From Setomelanomma holmii (lineage: Eukaryota > Ascomycota > Dothideomycetes > Pleosporales > Phaeosphaeriaceae): a stretch of 64,000 nucleotides of DNA. A program made the position numbers and the translations under genes. Positions 21,743-32,092 of this stretch are shown one piece after another. The first letter of the stretch is position 1. Each line of letters opens with the position of its first letter. The notes under the pieces were generated by a model. It worked only from the letters and a program-made list of their open reading frames with translations. It was not told the origin of the DNA and searched no databases. The DNA lies in the NCBI GenBank assembly GCA_010015745.1, contig ML978263.1, positions 1 to 64,000 on the forward strand. The letters run 5' to 3'.

Positions 21743-22623
21743 ATGGGGCTGGTTGACGACGACGACGACATGCCGTAAGTGGAGTCCTTTTGTATTGAGT
21801 TCATCTGCTAATCAATGAAGACAGCTTTCAGGCAGTGCCTTGGACGCACTGAAAGAATTCTACGGCGAGCGGGATGCCAGACTGAAACAGTTTGAGGAAC
21901 TAAAGGGCAAGGCCGAAGATGACTTCGAGGGCAAACTATCCATGGAAGCCTTCACAGAAGACTGGAATGCAAGTCAATTCTGGTACAATGATGAGACCGC
22001 AACAACCCTTGCCCGGCAACTGCTCGACGGTGCGACAGACGAGACGAAGATCGCAGTCGTGTCTGCGCCGAGTGCATTCATCCAGCTCAAGAACCTCATG
22101 GTAAGAAAGAAGCTCTGTTCGGTTTCGTCGTAATTACTGATAGTCCAGAAGGCATCTGGAGAATACAAGTGCCGACCAGAGATCAAACTATTGGAGTTCG
22201 ATGAGCGCTTTGCAGTCTTCAAAGAGTTTGTCCGGTATGACTTCGAAAAAGCAATTCAGCTACCAGCCGAGATGAAGGGCGCATACGACCATATCATTTG
22301 TGACCCACCTTTTCTGAGCGAAGATTGTCAGACAAAAGGTGTGCTCCAGACATTTTCGTTCACCAGTCGTTCTCCAGTGAAGACGCTAATGTTTTGCAGC
22401 TGCATTGACTGTTCGATGGCTGGCCAAATCGTGGACAGCAGATTCGTTGCGCCTCATCGTTTGCACAGGAGAGCGTATGGAAGGCTTAGTCACTTCGAAG
22501 CTATATGGCAAAGTCGGTACGAAGACGAGTAACTACGAGATCATGCATGCAAAGGGTTTGAGCAACGAGTTCCGATGCTACGCCAACTTCGAGTGCGACG
22601 GGTGGAAATGGGCGAAACAATGA
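21743..22623 (+). CDS. EFM5: EFM5-like protein-lysine methyltransferase
   Basis: Seven-beta-strand methyltransferase of the EFM5/EEF1AKMT1 (formerly N6AMT2) family, which methylates a lysine of translation elongation factor 1A using S-adenosylmethionine. Four exons: 21743-21774, 21821-22100, 22149-22338 and 22400-22623, giving 241 residues. The family segment WNASQFWYNDETATTLARQL is near residue 50, followed by CDPPF, the (D/N)PP(F/Y) catalytic motif, and the C-terminal FRCYANFECDGWKWAKQ, typical of this family. The first exon codes an Asp-rich leader of ten residues; the AAG acceptor at 21820 is fixed by phase. Introns are 46, 48 and 61 bp. Confidence 0.93.
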
Positions 22624-22862
22624 CACGGTCAGGAATCCCGAACTATACTGCAGTTGCAAGAATATCAATGGTACAATGCAATCACGAAGTTGATCGTTAC
22701 TTTGCTATGGACGCTCACACGTCACCGAGCGGAACCGGCAGCGGAAAGAGCTACCCCACACCCCACCAACTTGAGCTCGGCTCAACTCCATAGCTCCTGT
22801 AACTTGACACTCCAAACATCACGTCACTAGCGAACCAGACCATTTACATACTGAGCACCACA

Positions 22863-23386
22863 ATGGCAGCCGCGTGTATCTTCTGCAAGATCATCCGGGG
22901 TACATGAACACGCCTTTCCCTTCTTGATCGTCTCGTTGTAATCTAACAGCAGCGCAGGAGAGATTCCCTCCATGAAGATCTTCGAATCCGACAAGACCTT
23001 CGCATTCCTCGACATCGGCCCTCTAAGCAAAGGCCACTCGGTACACTCTTACCCCTCGCACCCAATTCCACCACAGTCCACCTACTAACTCCTCCCGACA
23101 GCTCATCATTCCCAAACACCACGGCGCAAAACTGCACGACATCCCCGACGAGCAGCTGTCCGAGATCCTCGCCGTGACCAAGAAGATTGCCATCGCGCAG
23201 GATATACAAGACTACAACATCCTGCAGAACAATGGCAGGATTGCGCATCAGGTCGTGGATCATGTGCATTTCCATTTGATTCCGAAGCCGAATGATGAGG
23301 AGGGGTTGGGAATTGGATGGCCGACGAAGAATGCGGATAAGGATCAGTTGGCGAAGTTGTTGGAGGATATTAAGGCGAAGATGTGA
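22863..23386 (+). CDS. HNT1: HIT-family nucleotide hydrolase (HINT type)
   Basis: Histidine-triad adenosine 5'-monophosphoramidase of the HINT branch. Three exons: 22863-22899, 22958-23040 and 23102-23386, 134 residues. The N-terminal CIFCKIIRGEIPS is restored by splicing the first intron; the triad HVHFHL follows in the third exon after LQNNGRIAHQ. The C-terminal tail ends in KLLEDIKAKM. Introns of 58 and 61 bp carry CTAAC branch sites. The gene ends 70 bp from the convergent enoyl-CoA hydratase gene. Confidence 0.95.
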
Positions 23387-23455
23387 GAAGTCTATAAGGG
23401 GCCAGGAAAATACAATCAAGTCTTTGGGACGTCTGACTTTGGCATTTAAGGCTTT

Positions 23456-24401
23456 CTACTCGCCCTTGAAAACGGGTTTCCGCTTCTCTCTAAACGCGAC
23501 GAGCGCTTCGTCCCTGTCCTTTGTCTTGACAACAAGCTCGTATGCAGCGTTCTCTGCCTTTTCGCCCAGTGCGCATCCCTCCACTGCTGCGATTGCCGCC
23601 TTGATAGCAATTGGTCCACCTTCACAGATCTCTCTCGCGAGCTTGACTGCCTCGCCGAGCACCTTCTTGCGCGCCGCACCCTCTTGCCCTGCTTCTTCCT
23701 GTGTGACTTCTACGAGGCGGTCGCACAGTCCTAGAAAGTATGCTTCTGGTGCTCCAACCCTTCGCCCTGTGAGAATCATGTCGCGTGCTCGCGAGAGGCC
23801 GATTAGTGCTGGCAGGCGATATGTTCCTCCTGCACCAGGTATGATCGCCAATCGTGTCTCAGGTAATGCGACAGTCGTGGTGGACGCGAAAATGCGCATG
23901 TGGGTTGTGAGGGCGAGCTCGAGACCACCGCCAAATGCCGGCGCAGCGAGGGCGGAGATTGTGGGTATGGGTAGTTGCGCAATTGATGCTAGAGTACCTC
24001 TTAACGACGTGAGGAAGTTCGCTGTGCTGAAGTTTATGTCAGTCATTGCCTTGTTCAGACAGTCTGACTTGCACTCACTCTTCTTGCGTAAACGTAGCCC
24101 TCTCCTTCAAGTCTGCGCCCGCACAGAAGCTCGAGTCTACATCGCTCGCCAGGATCAACGCTCTTGTCGAGCCCCTTTCTCCTTCGTGGTGTATGCTGTT
24201 GACTTGGTGGCTCAGCTCTGCGAGCAACTGCCGTGATATCGCATTGCGAGCGGCTGGGCGATTGAGCGACAGTATACGTATGCTTCCAGAGTGCGGTGCG
24301 GGGACATTGGTAACGTTGATAGCTGGTGCTTGTGCAGTGGAATAGGCGCATCGATGCAGCGGACGGAGGACCAGCCGTGTGCTGGCTCGCGAAAGAAGCA
24401 T
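23456..24401 (-). CDS. Mitochondrial enoyl-CoA hydratase/isomerase (AUH-like)
   Basis: Crotonase-fold hydratase resembling AUH (methylglutaconyl-CoA hydratase, leucine breakdown) and other mitochondrial enoyl-CoA hydratases. Two exons on the minus strand, 24401-24079 and 24026-23456, 297 residues. Residues 1-24 are Arg/Ser/Leu-rich without acids, a good mitochondrial presequence. The oxyanion-hole segment FCAGADLKER is at the end of exon 1; the second, FGGGLELAL, and the catalytic PETRLAIIPGAGGTYRLP block are in exon 2, with both expected glutamates present. The 52-bp intron has a CTGAC branch site. Substrate cannot be fixed from sequence alone. Confidence 0.93.
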
Positions 24402-24846
24402 TGTACAAGATGGAGCAAAGGGGGTAAGCTCTCAAGCAAGGTGGATATGAAGGACAGCAGAGCCTCTTCAGTGAATAGGAGTGTTCACAAAGACGTCAAG
24501 TTTGGTGTGGAATTGCAGAGTGGTAGACCGCGATTAGCCGAGGCGTCTGTCTGGGGAAGTGACGACTGAACGCCACGCTAAGGCCAATCCGAGCATCCTC
24601 CACGCTTCCACACCACTTCCTTATTCGACAATCCTTGTACTCTTCAGTCTGTTGCTCGAGCAAACCGCAAATCATCATTGATTGTTCTTCTCGTATCCAC
24701 GGGCAAACGATTCGCACTAGGCCAGGCTGCAACTAAGTCTCAAACATAATTCTGTTGCCTTGTCAAGCTCAGGTACAATACACGGCAGACCGCCACTGCA
24801 TGAGTGAAATCCCGAGAGTCTGTTTCACACCTTACAACTCCTAGCG
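24402..24846. other. Divergent promoter region
   Basis: 445 bp between the start codons of the enoyl-CoA hydratase (minus) and the F-box-like gene (plus). No gene or clear element seen. Confidence 0.5.
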
Positions 24847-26448
24847 ATGTCAGCTGGGCAAGATAGCCACCCCTATAGCGGCCCTGACCCGAAGCCGGAG
24901 CCTACGCTCAACACCCTACCATCTGAACTAAGGCGTCTCATTGTCTCGCACCTTGCGCCCGATCCCGATCATCTTCATCCAGGATGTAAAAGACACCTCC
25001 AAAGCGCCAATCTGGCGCATTCGTGCCTACGAGAATGGGTCCGCGAATATTTGTTCCAAGATATGGCCCTGAATCATGTTCTCGTTGGCATGTCTAGCCA
25101 TCTGGAGTGCTTTCTGGCCTGTCCAGATAATGTTGAATTGCTGAAGTATATCAAACATGTTCGCATCCAGGTAAGAGGCCCCCTATCTGCACCGACAGAC
25201 TACTAACATGATCAGGTCCCACCAGGCATTCGCTGGGAGGTCGGCTCAGATGATCCCTTTGGTCACCATCTGGAGGATGTAACAAATCAACGCCTGTGTG
25301 CGAAGTTTCGCCTCATGAGTCCTTCTGATATGACCGATGAGCAGCGGCAATACTGTGCAGATTATCATCGTGCCATGGTTGAGCCTTTCACGGACAACCG
25401 CAGCTGGTACCGCTTGCTACGAGCTGCCGGCGCCTCATGGGGTAGAGTCTTCAGTCGCCTCAAGAACTTGGAGGACATCTCTGTTGGATGTTGCGAGATC
25501 GTCGATCAGCCTCCCCCGACTTACACGCATACGTTCGTACTACAGCATGGCAGAGAAGTTATAACGGAGCCGCACCCACTCTTCGTCTCAGATCCGACGG
25601 TGAATATGGCTTGGGCCAGCTCGATAGTGCTCAAAACAGCTCCCCATACAGTACGTCGACTACGACTTTCCATGGCGAATATGGACAACTTCAATTCCTT
25701 TGCTACTGTCAACCGCCTGCTGAGCTTGAGCTACAAAGGCATCTCTCAGATACCGAACATGCAGGTCACTCGGCTATTATTGACTATTCAAGGCATTGCA
25801 GGCACGCATGGTAATTGTGATTGGCATGGCGACACCGGGAGCGCTGGAACAGCTCGCTACTGGAGGAGCACGCTGAACAGACTCCCAACCCTGCAACACC
25901 TGGAACTACGCAACGAGATGAGCCTTAACGACGACCTCATGTTCTCGGGCATGGAGATGTCAGAATCAAAGGCTTGTATGCTGGACTGGATCTTACCAGG
26001 GCTGATACTAAAACAGCTCCGCACAATGTGTCTTCGCCACTTCTTACTCGATGCCGCGACCATTGCGACGACCTTTGCGGGTCACTGGCCTCGTCTCGAA
26101 GCAATTGCGTTCGATGAGGTCCTTCTCATGCAGCGGGAAGACGAAGGCATTAGCTTCAACAACAATCATATCGAGCATCTTCAAGGCAAATCGTGGCTAG
26201 ACTTTTGTCGCACGTTGGCGCAGAAGCAGCCTGGTTTGCGCATCGCGCTCGATCGACCTACATCAAATGTCAACGACATGAATGACTATCGATTGCATGA
26301 AAAATATGTCAAACAGCTTGGCAATTTGCCGCATGTTGAGCTGGTTGCTGGAGGACCTTACAATCGCTTGGTCAGACTACCTAAGGATGACAGTCAAGAC
26401 ATACAAGAAGAGCCTCCTTTGCCCAATGTACCGACAACAACTCCTTGA
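24847..26448 (+). CDS. F-box-like protein
   Basis: Protein of 518 residues in two exons, 24847-25170 and 25216-26448; the 45-bp intron has a CTAAC branch site. The N-terminus reads TLNTLPSELRRLIVSHLAP, the LPxEL...I...L pattern of an F-box, followed by Leu-rich segments (RRLRLSMANM, LQHLELRNEM, LKQLRTMCLRHF) spaced as in the degenerate LRR-like tails of fungal F-box proteins. The C-terminus is Pro-rich (PPLPNVPTTTP). F-box proteins link substrates to Skp1-cullin-1 ubiquitin ligases; here that role is inferred from the pattern. It sits directly upstream of four BTB copies. Confidence 0.7.
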
Positions 26449-26633
26449 ATGTACTACATGGACATGGTGTTACACGAAGACAAAGCGGACGATTCCGCAC
26501 ATTATGTGGTGGCTCGAGCCACAACAGCTGCCTGATATGCAGCTGCAGCACAGCCACAATGTCGATCACAAAGCCAAACGCTTCGTCATGTACAGTTCCC
26601 TCGTGCAACTATGCTTCCTTCATATACCTTCTC

Positions 26634-27684
26634 ATGCATCCTGATCTAAGCGACTTTGAAGCTGATGAAGCCGAACGAGACAACTCGATGGCGCCCCACA
26701 ATTTACGAGTTCCGCTAACCGAGGCTTTTGAGTAAGTTGCTGATGATTCTTGGTATGACATTTGGGAGTACGCAGTGTGGTTGAGGGACAACACGTCAGC
26801 ATCGTTGAATCAAGATTAGTAGTGTTGTCAAAGCTGTGCAATAAAGTTGTTTTTGCTGGGATTTGCAATATCGCCACCATCCTCATACCACGTGTCCCGA
26901 ACCACCGTGTTTCGTTCTTGGTATCATTCCACTAACACACCTCACCAGTCTATGCGGGAAGATCATCAACTTGAAAGCAGGCCAAGGCAACGACGCTGTC
27001 ACAATCCAAATCCACCAAGACGTTCTCTCCCGAAACTCAGAGTTCTTCAAACGCATCGTAAAGCCAGAATGGGCAGAGCTACGAGAAGACCCAGACACGA
27101 TTGACATGGGCCCAGAACATTCCGCGGAGGAAGTCAAATGCTACGCGCATTGGCTATACTCTGGAATGATTTCTACGCGCGACTTTGATAACGTCAATGG
27201 CACGAAAAGTGACCCGATTTGGGTCGACCTAGTACCTGAGCCTCACTTGCTAGTCGCCCTCCGTTCCTCAAGTAACGTCTACAGGCCAATGCATACGTCT
27301 TCGCCGAGAAAATGATGGATCAGCGATACAAATGCGCTATCCTCGAAACTATCGCCGGCGTCCAGCGCGACGCACCGGACTATCCCTGCGCTGAGGCATT
27401 CAACATTGTGTACGACGGAACGCCCGAGGGAAGTCCGGCGAGAAGATTGCTGGTGGATATGTATGCGTATGGAGCATACGATGCGCCGGATTGGAATGAG
27501 GAATTGGAGAAGTTGCCGCATGAGGCGTTGGCGGATGTTTTGAGGGCGACGATTAAGGTGAGGAGGGAGAATTTGGCTAGGTGAGTGCTGTGTGGGAAAT
27601 TTGATGTTGAAGTGGTTGAGCTAACATTTATGGATGTTTAGGCCGTGGACGGAAAGTTTGGAGGCGTATGAGGAGATTGAGTGA
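26634..27684 (+). CDS. BTB/POZ domain protein 1
   Basis: Small single-domain BTB protein, 239 residues, of the kind expanded in filamentous ascomycetes; BTB proteins can bind cullin-3. Four exons: 26634-26731, 26949-27231, 27285-27580 and 27642-27684. The BTB core reads VTIQIHQDVL then SEFFKRIVKPEWAE and HWLYSGMIS. No ATG opens the BTB frame itself; a GTAAGT donor at 26732 and a CTAAC...CAG acceptor at 26948 join the upstream MAPHNLRVPLTEAF in correct phase to DLCGKIINLKAG. That intron (217 bp) is four times the local norm, so the 5' exon is the least certain part; the ATG at 26688 is an alternative start. The other introns are 53 and 61 bp. Confidence 0.75.
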
Positions 27685-28043
27685 TGTATGCAGTGGTATG
27701 AGCATTAGGATCCAGAAACCGTCCCTTTGAATGATGCCTTCACTGCAGACAGGCCCCTTCGGTTTACTTAAATAGAGCAGTGAAACTCATACCAAGGTAG
27801 ATGCACGAAAGCCGGCCTGCCTCTTGTTTGATAGAGTGAACATCGCCTCCGCCCAACCATCCAAATTTGAAAGTTGGGGGTGATTCACCTATGCCTTCCA
27901 CCTTCCCGACTACATAAAAGTATTTGACGCCGCTATATGCATTTTCAAAATCCCTTTGTGACAACCCACTTAAACTCTAATCAAAACCTCAACCTCATTT
28001 AAGTTAACTTTCTTCACAACCTTGAACACATACACGCAGCACC
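27685..28043. other. Intergenic within the BTB island
   Basis: 359 bp, AT-richer than its surroundings; no gene seen. Confidence 0.5.
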
Positions 28044-28385
28044 ATGCCTCCCAAGAACAGAAACAAGAACGACGGCGGAGGTAGCGGCACGACGAATGAG
28101 AAGGATGGGTATCGGGCTCCTGGTGTGTGGGCCAAGACAAAGACCAAGGAGGAACGCGAAGACCATGATGTCGTCACCGATCTGCCAGAATCCTTTGACA
28201 GCCTGAAGGTCGAAGACGCGTCGGAAGTCTTTGAAAAGACGGAAGCAGATGAGATCGAGACCGGAGACGGAAACGAGCTAGAGAACCCATGGTTGAGTAA
28301 ACACAATGCAAAGCACATTCAGCGGCTCAAGACGAAGCGGCTTCCTCTACCAGTTCCAGAAATTATCACGCCGCAGGACGACTAG
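28044..28385 (+). CDS. Hypothetical acidic protein, 113 aa
   Basis: Unrecognised. The product starts MPPKNRNKNDGGGSG, is rich in Asp, Glu, Lys and Thr, and ends EIITPQDD; no signal peptide or membrane segment. Composition and codon use look coding. Its last 80 bp overlap the start of the next BTB-like frame in another frame. It could be a separate small gene, or the N-terminal exon of that BTB gene if an unseen intron or a frameshift joins them; the one donor in correct phase that I found (28292) creates a stop when spliced to the nearest reasonable acceptor. Confidence 0.5.
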   Translation: MPPKNRNKNDGGGSGTTNEKDGYRAPGVWAKTKTKEEREDHDVVTDLPESFDSLKVEDASEVFEKTEADEIETGDGNELENPWLSKHNAKHIQRLKTKRLPLPVPEIITPQDD

Positions 28386-29097
28386 AAACAGAATATCCAC
28401 AAGGACACATCGAAGCTTATTGAACCAAAGCCAATCTCAAAAACCCCATCGCACCTTCACACCAATCCCAATCAACATTTCCGACCCAATAATCCGCCTC
28501 ACTTGCGACATACACACCTCCGTCTCCGCCCACCTTGGCCTCCTCACGCACAGCTCATCATTCTTCAGATCCTACTTCGCACCGCACACTCCCCACGCCC
28601 ACGTCACCACCATCGACTTCACCACTTCCCCATGCACCCTCCCACCAACCCCTACCGTTCTCCAAGCCTACACCCAATGGCTCTACACCGGTACCATCCC
28701 TCTTTCCGAGAATAAATTCTCAACACTAGCGCGCTGCTGGATCTTCGGCTCGCACATCTCTTCGCCCTCATTTTGCAACGCGGTCATGCACGACTTCATC
28801 GCCCTACACATCCGTACAAAGGCACACCCGCTGGTATTTGGGCACGTTGTTGAGTTGGTGTGGGCGCATACGACGCCTCAGTGTGCGATGAGGACGGTGT
28901 TGGTGGATGCGTTTGCGTGGTGTTTGGAGGGGGAGCGCGGGCTGGAGCAGGGTTTGGAGGGGCTGCCGAAGGGGTTTCTGGTGAAGGTGTTGGTGGGTAT
29001 GGTTGGGGTTAGGGAGGAGCGGGAGGAGGAGTGGTGGGTGGAGGTGTGTGAGAAGGTGTGGGAGGGAGGGTATGATGTTGAAGAGGTGGATGTGTAG
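28306..29097 (+). CDS. BTB/POZ-like protein 2 (5' end uncertain)
   Basis: Frame of 263 codons. The first 45 residues are Ser/Arg/Gln-rich and may not be translated. From about residue 46 a BTB-like core follows: FTPIPINISDPIIRL, DIHTSVSAHLGLLTHSSSFFRSYF, then AYTQWLYTGTIPL, which aligns with the WLY(S/T)G block of the neighbouring copies. The C-terminal half (LVDAFAWCLEGERGLEQGLEGLPKGFLVKVLVGM) matches the paralogues' region 'RLLVDMYAYGA...LPHEALADVL'. The DNA of the last 250 bp is strongly G/T-biased on this strand. Confidence 0.6.
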   Translation: MQSTFSGSRRSGFLYQFQKLSRRRTTRNRISTRTHRSLLNQSQSQKPHRTFTPIPINISDPIIRLTCDIHTSVSAHLGLLTHSSSFFRSYFAPHTPHAHVTTIDFTTSPCTLPPTPTVLQAYTQWLYTGTIPLSENKFSTLARCWIFGSHISSPSFCNAVMHDFIALHIRTKAHPLVFGHVVELVWAHTTPQCAMRTVLVDAFAWCLEGERGLEQGLEGLPKGFLVKVLVGMVGVREEREEEWWVEVCEKVWEGGYDVEEVDV

Positions 29098-29532
29098 GTG
29101 GGCAGATCGCGTCGAGTCGCGAAAAAGTTCAGATTCGCGTTTCCTTAAATGAGGTTTCTTTTGCTGAATATTGGATGTACTTGGGGTCAGAAGGAGGATG
29201 GCTTTGGCTCGATGGTAATTGTAGTAGCTCACAGCTGCTGTTGTGATTTTGGTCGGACGGTGGCGAGAACACTTAGTGAAGCTATCTTGGAATATATTTC
29301 GCATGCAAATTACCATGACAAAACTTCGCAGCATCGCTGTATCATTCGCCCATTTTAGGCTGGTACAAGTTCATGTGAAGCTGCAATCTTGGTGGAGAGC
29401 ATCTGCTCAGCCTTAAAGAATTGATAAAGCGTCTGAGATAGCAGTAAAGTCAGTGATTGATTGCGCGGTATTTATCTTGATAAATCTTACTCAGGACGGA
29501 TCCATCCCCACCGTTGGCTAGTTCGATCGAAT
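29098..29532. other. Convergent spacer within the BTB island
   Basis: 435 bp between the 3' ends of two BTB copies on opposite strands; no gene seen. Confidence 0.5.
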
Positions 29533-30103
29533 CTACTCCTTCCCCATCACCTTGACTAAGTCGATGAGTACTTCGCGAGAGTACTCTTCGATCTTTTCTG
29601 TCCAGACTACTGATTCCGAGATACAACTTGCGGCGCTTTGTACTATCAGGTCCCTGATCTCGTCGTTTGATGAGGTGCCTTCATACAAGACATTGAGAAC
29701 GTCTGATCCGATCACGAAGCAGGAAGAAATTTCGAATTCAGCCATCTCTTCAAGAATTGCTTTTGCGTAGGTGCTGTCAATGAGCTTCTTGCCGAGAATG
29801 TAGGCCTCGACTAGTTCCAAGTAATATGCGTCCGCATCTTCCCTGGTGTTGTTATCCTGGATCTCGCCATCCTTACGGCATCGCATCTGAAGCTCCCCCA
29901 AGTAAAGCCATTGAACGTATGACCTGACTGTATCAAGCGTCTCGTCAGAGAGGTCGATCATATTTGGCTCAACTCGCTGGGTTGCCCATTCTGGCTTCAG
30001 GGCTTTCCGAAAGAACTAGGAGGTCTTGCACAGCACGCCTTTGTGCACCGTAACTATTTCGGAAGCCCGACCAACCAACAACTTGATGATGTCGTCGAAA
30101 GGA
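29533..30103 (-). pseudogene. BTB/POZ copy 3, broken by a nonsense codon
   Basis: Starting at an acceptor CCAG (30104) the minus strand reads PFDDIIKLLVGRASEIVTV, HKGVLCKTS, then a TAG stop (30018-30016), then FFRKALKPEWATQR and SYVQWLYLGELQ without further interruption to the stop at 29533. In the two clear paralogues the stop position is occupied by Glu (S-E-F-F), so one G-to-T change (GAG to TAG) explains the break. The acceptor and first codon (T|CCT) sit exactly where they do in copy 4, so the exon structure is shared. A translation restart at the Met of MIDLSDET (29961) would yield a 142-residue fragment lacking half the domain. No upstream exon is identified. Confidence 0.7.
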
Positions 30104-30768
30104 CTGGATGAGTCAGTGATCGGTACCATGTTGTGTCTACACAGTGGTCGCACTTACGTAGCCCCCGACTCTCAAGGTATTTGTCATTTGAAAGCGATAT
30201 TTTGATTCTAGCAATACCTGATCTTGCAACGGCTATGGCTTTGCAAGTATCAACCAGCGCTTCTCGGGGAAGTTGGTCGATGTACGTGATCCAAGTAGGG
30301 TCCTTCGAGAGGGAAGCAGCGACGAGGTTGGACAAGAATCGCCGCAGCGAACTGCCTTCAGGAGTGCATGCGTAAATGAGATCGATGACGGCTGCATCGG
30401 GCATCTTTCTGGTCTCCTCTCTGACCTCCATGAAGATACAGAGGACCACATTTTTAAAGGCAATGTCCAGAATCTTTTCACCAAATGCATAAGCGTTGCG
30501 ACAGGCTTTGTAATCGATAACCCCGTCGACCCCTCTGTTGGGCACTTCTATCGTGAGGGTACCTGTGTACAGCCATTGAACATAAAGAGTGGCAGTCTCT
30601 GGGACATCGTCGGTGAGGTCGATGGTATACGGATCGCTTCGTTGTTCCATCCACTCCGGTTTCATGACGCGCTCGAAGAACTCCGAAGACTTGGCAATGA
30701 GGCCTTCGTGGACATTGAAGATCTCGGGCTTTTCGCCCACGGACAGCTTGATGGTCGTGTCGCGAGGA
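30054..30768 (-). CDS. BTB/POZ domain protein 4 (5' exon uncertain)
   Basis: The minus-strand exon beginning at 30768 reads PRDTTIKLSVGEKPEIFNVHEGLIAKSSEFFERVMKP in two uninterrupted BTB blocks, then YVQWLYTGTLTIE and a helical C-terminal half with LPREALVDTCKAIA, parallel to copies 1-3. A strong GTAAGT donor at 30815 and the GTAG acceptor at 30769 define the upstream intron (47 bp), but the exon before it has no ATG within about 170 bp, so the start lies further upstream or has been lost. Near the 3' end a GTAAGT...CCAG pair (30157-30104, 54 bp) is an optional, stop-free intron; with or without it the frame ends at 30054, overlapping copy 3 by 50 bp. Confidence 0.7.
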
Positions 30769-31100
30769 CTACACTATTTAGCTCGAGGCCGATTGTGGTC
30801 TAATTAAATACTTACTCCACGATGTTATCGTCAGTCCCTGTGTTTGCTCTGGCGCAGGTTTGGGTTGAGCGATCAGGGTGGTGGAGGAGCGAAGGTTGGC
30901 AAAGATATACTAGACAGAGCGGAAATGACGCGACAGTGCTAAAATATGAAGTGAGGTCAAAGCAGCGGGAGTCAGGTGAAACTGAGCTCGGCACCCAGCA
31001 AGATAGAACCAGCAATCACATTGGATGCAGCCAGGAGCACACAAAGGTCTAACTCATGGTAAGGGTACCTCATTTTTTGGCTTTCATTTTCTGGTTGTTC

Positions 31101-31686
31101 TCACGCAGCGACTGCCGCTTGCTGTGGTTGTTGTGCAGAAGACTGTATTCTGATAATCTGAATGAGCGTGGTTAGCGCAAGAAGGTAGAAGCTTGAGTTT
31201 AGAGTCAGCATACCTCCGTCTTGACAGTCTCAGCCTTGTCCTGTATGTCTTTAATCTGCTTCTCGATTCGTTTGCTAGCGTGATTTAGCATCCTCTCGGT
31301 TTGAGACCTGCAGATTAGCTTACATGTCCTTGTCAATAAATTCCAAACGTCCATTGACGGCCATAACAGCCTCAGTCTTGTCTTGCTTCAGTAATACTGG
31401 GCCGATCTGCTTGTAGATGTTCGCATCATCGTCCAGAATGTCAAATTCCTACAAGTCTGATCTCAGCATAAACTCGGAAGTGGAAGTTGAAGTTTCAAAC
31501 CCTACCTTCTTGACAGTGGCATTCTCCTGTTGCTGCGATTCGAGCTTTTGGCGGGCTTCTACCGCGGTTGACAGCTCTTTGGGAATGCTTAGAAGAGTTT
31601 TGCATGGACAGGATGGATGCCTTACCTCCTTGCAGATTCTGGTAGCTGTCAGAAAGATCCTGCAGCTTCTTCTGGACGTCTCCCAT
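31101..31686 (-). CDS. YKE2: Prefoldin subunit 6
   Basis: Beta-type prefoldin subunit (Yke2/PFDN6) of the hexameric chaperone that delivers actin and tubulin to the CCT chaperonin. Five short exons on the minus strand: 31686-31626, 31576-31506, 31448-31324, 31274-31214 and 31157-31101, 124 residues. MGDVQKKLQDLSDSYQNLQ is followed by VEARQKLESQQQENATV, EFDILDDDANIYKQIGPVLLKQD, a predicted beta-hairpin (AVMAVNGRLEFID) and a C-terminal coiled coil. No single open frame covers more than half of it, but all four junctions are in phase and restore the family sequence. The four introns (48-56 bp) make it the most intron-dense gene here. It diverges from VPS4. Confidence 0.93.
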
Positions 31687-32092
31687 GGCCTTGGTGATGC
31701 TGAGTAACGACTTGCAGAAAAGTTTTGTCGCGTACGGAACTCGCGATATGACATATCGAGCTATCTCGAAGCGAGCTAGGGTGAATGCGGGGCTCTAGCG
31801 GCCCATGGCAACCACGATCCAGCAGGGAAACACTTGGTCATCGCTCTGTACAAAGTCTCGCTCTTCGTGTTTGTTGCTGTTCCGGGCACACAGCGCTTGT
31901 TCCTCGACCTTCGCAACAGCATACCTCGCGGTACACAAGCCCAGGAATCCTCCGTCAACCTCGATTGCCCCGCGCCGACCGCTCCTCCGACGTTACATCA
32001 CAGATCAACTCTCGATCGCATACGCGACACGCGCACGTGCAACACTTTCATAGGGAAAAGGCTGCGGCGTGTAGCCCAGCAGAAGCGCAAGG
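31687..32092. promoter_or_regulatory. Divergent promoter of prefoldin 6 and VPS4
   Basis: 406 bp between two start codons on opposite strands. No gene or specific element is recognised. Confidence 0.45.
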
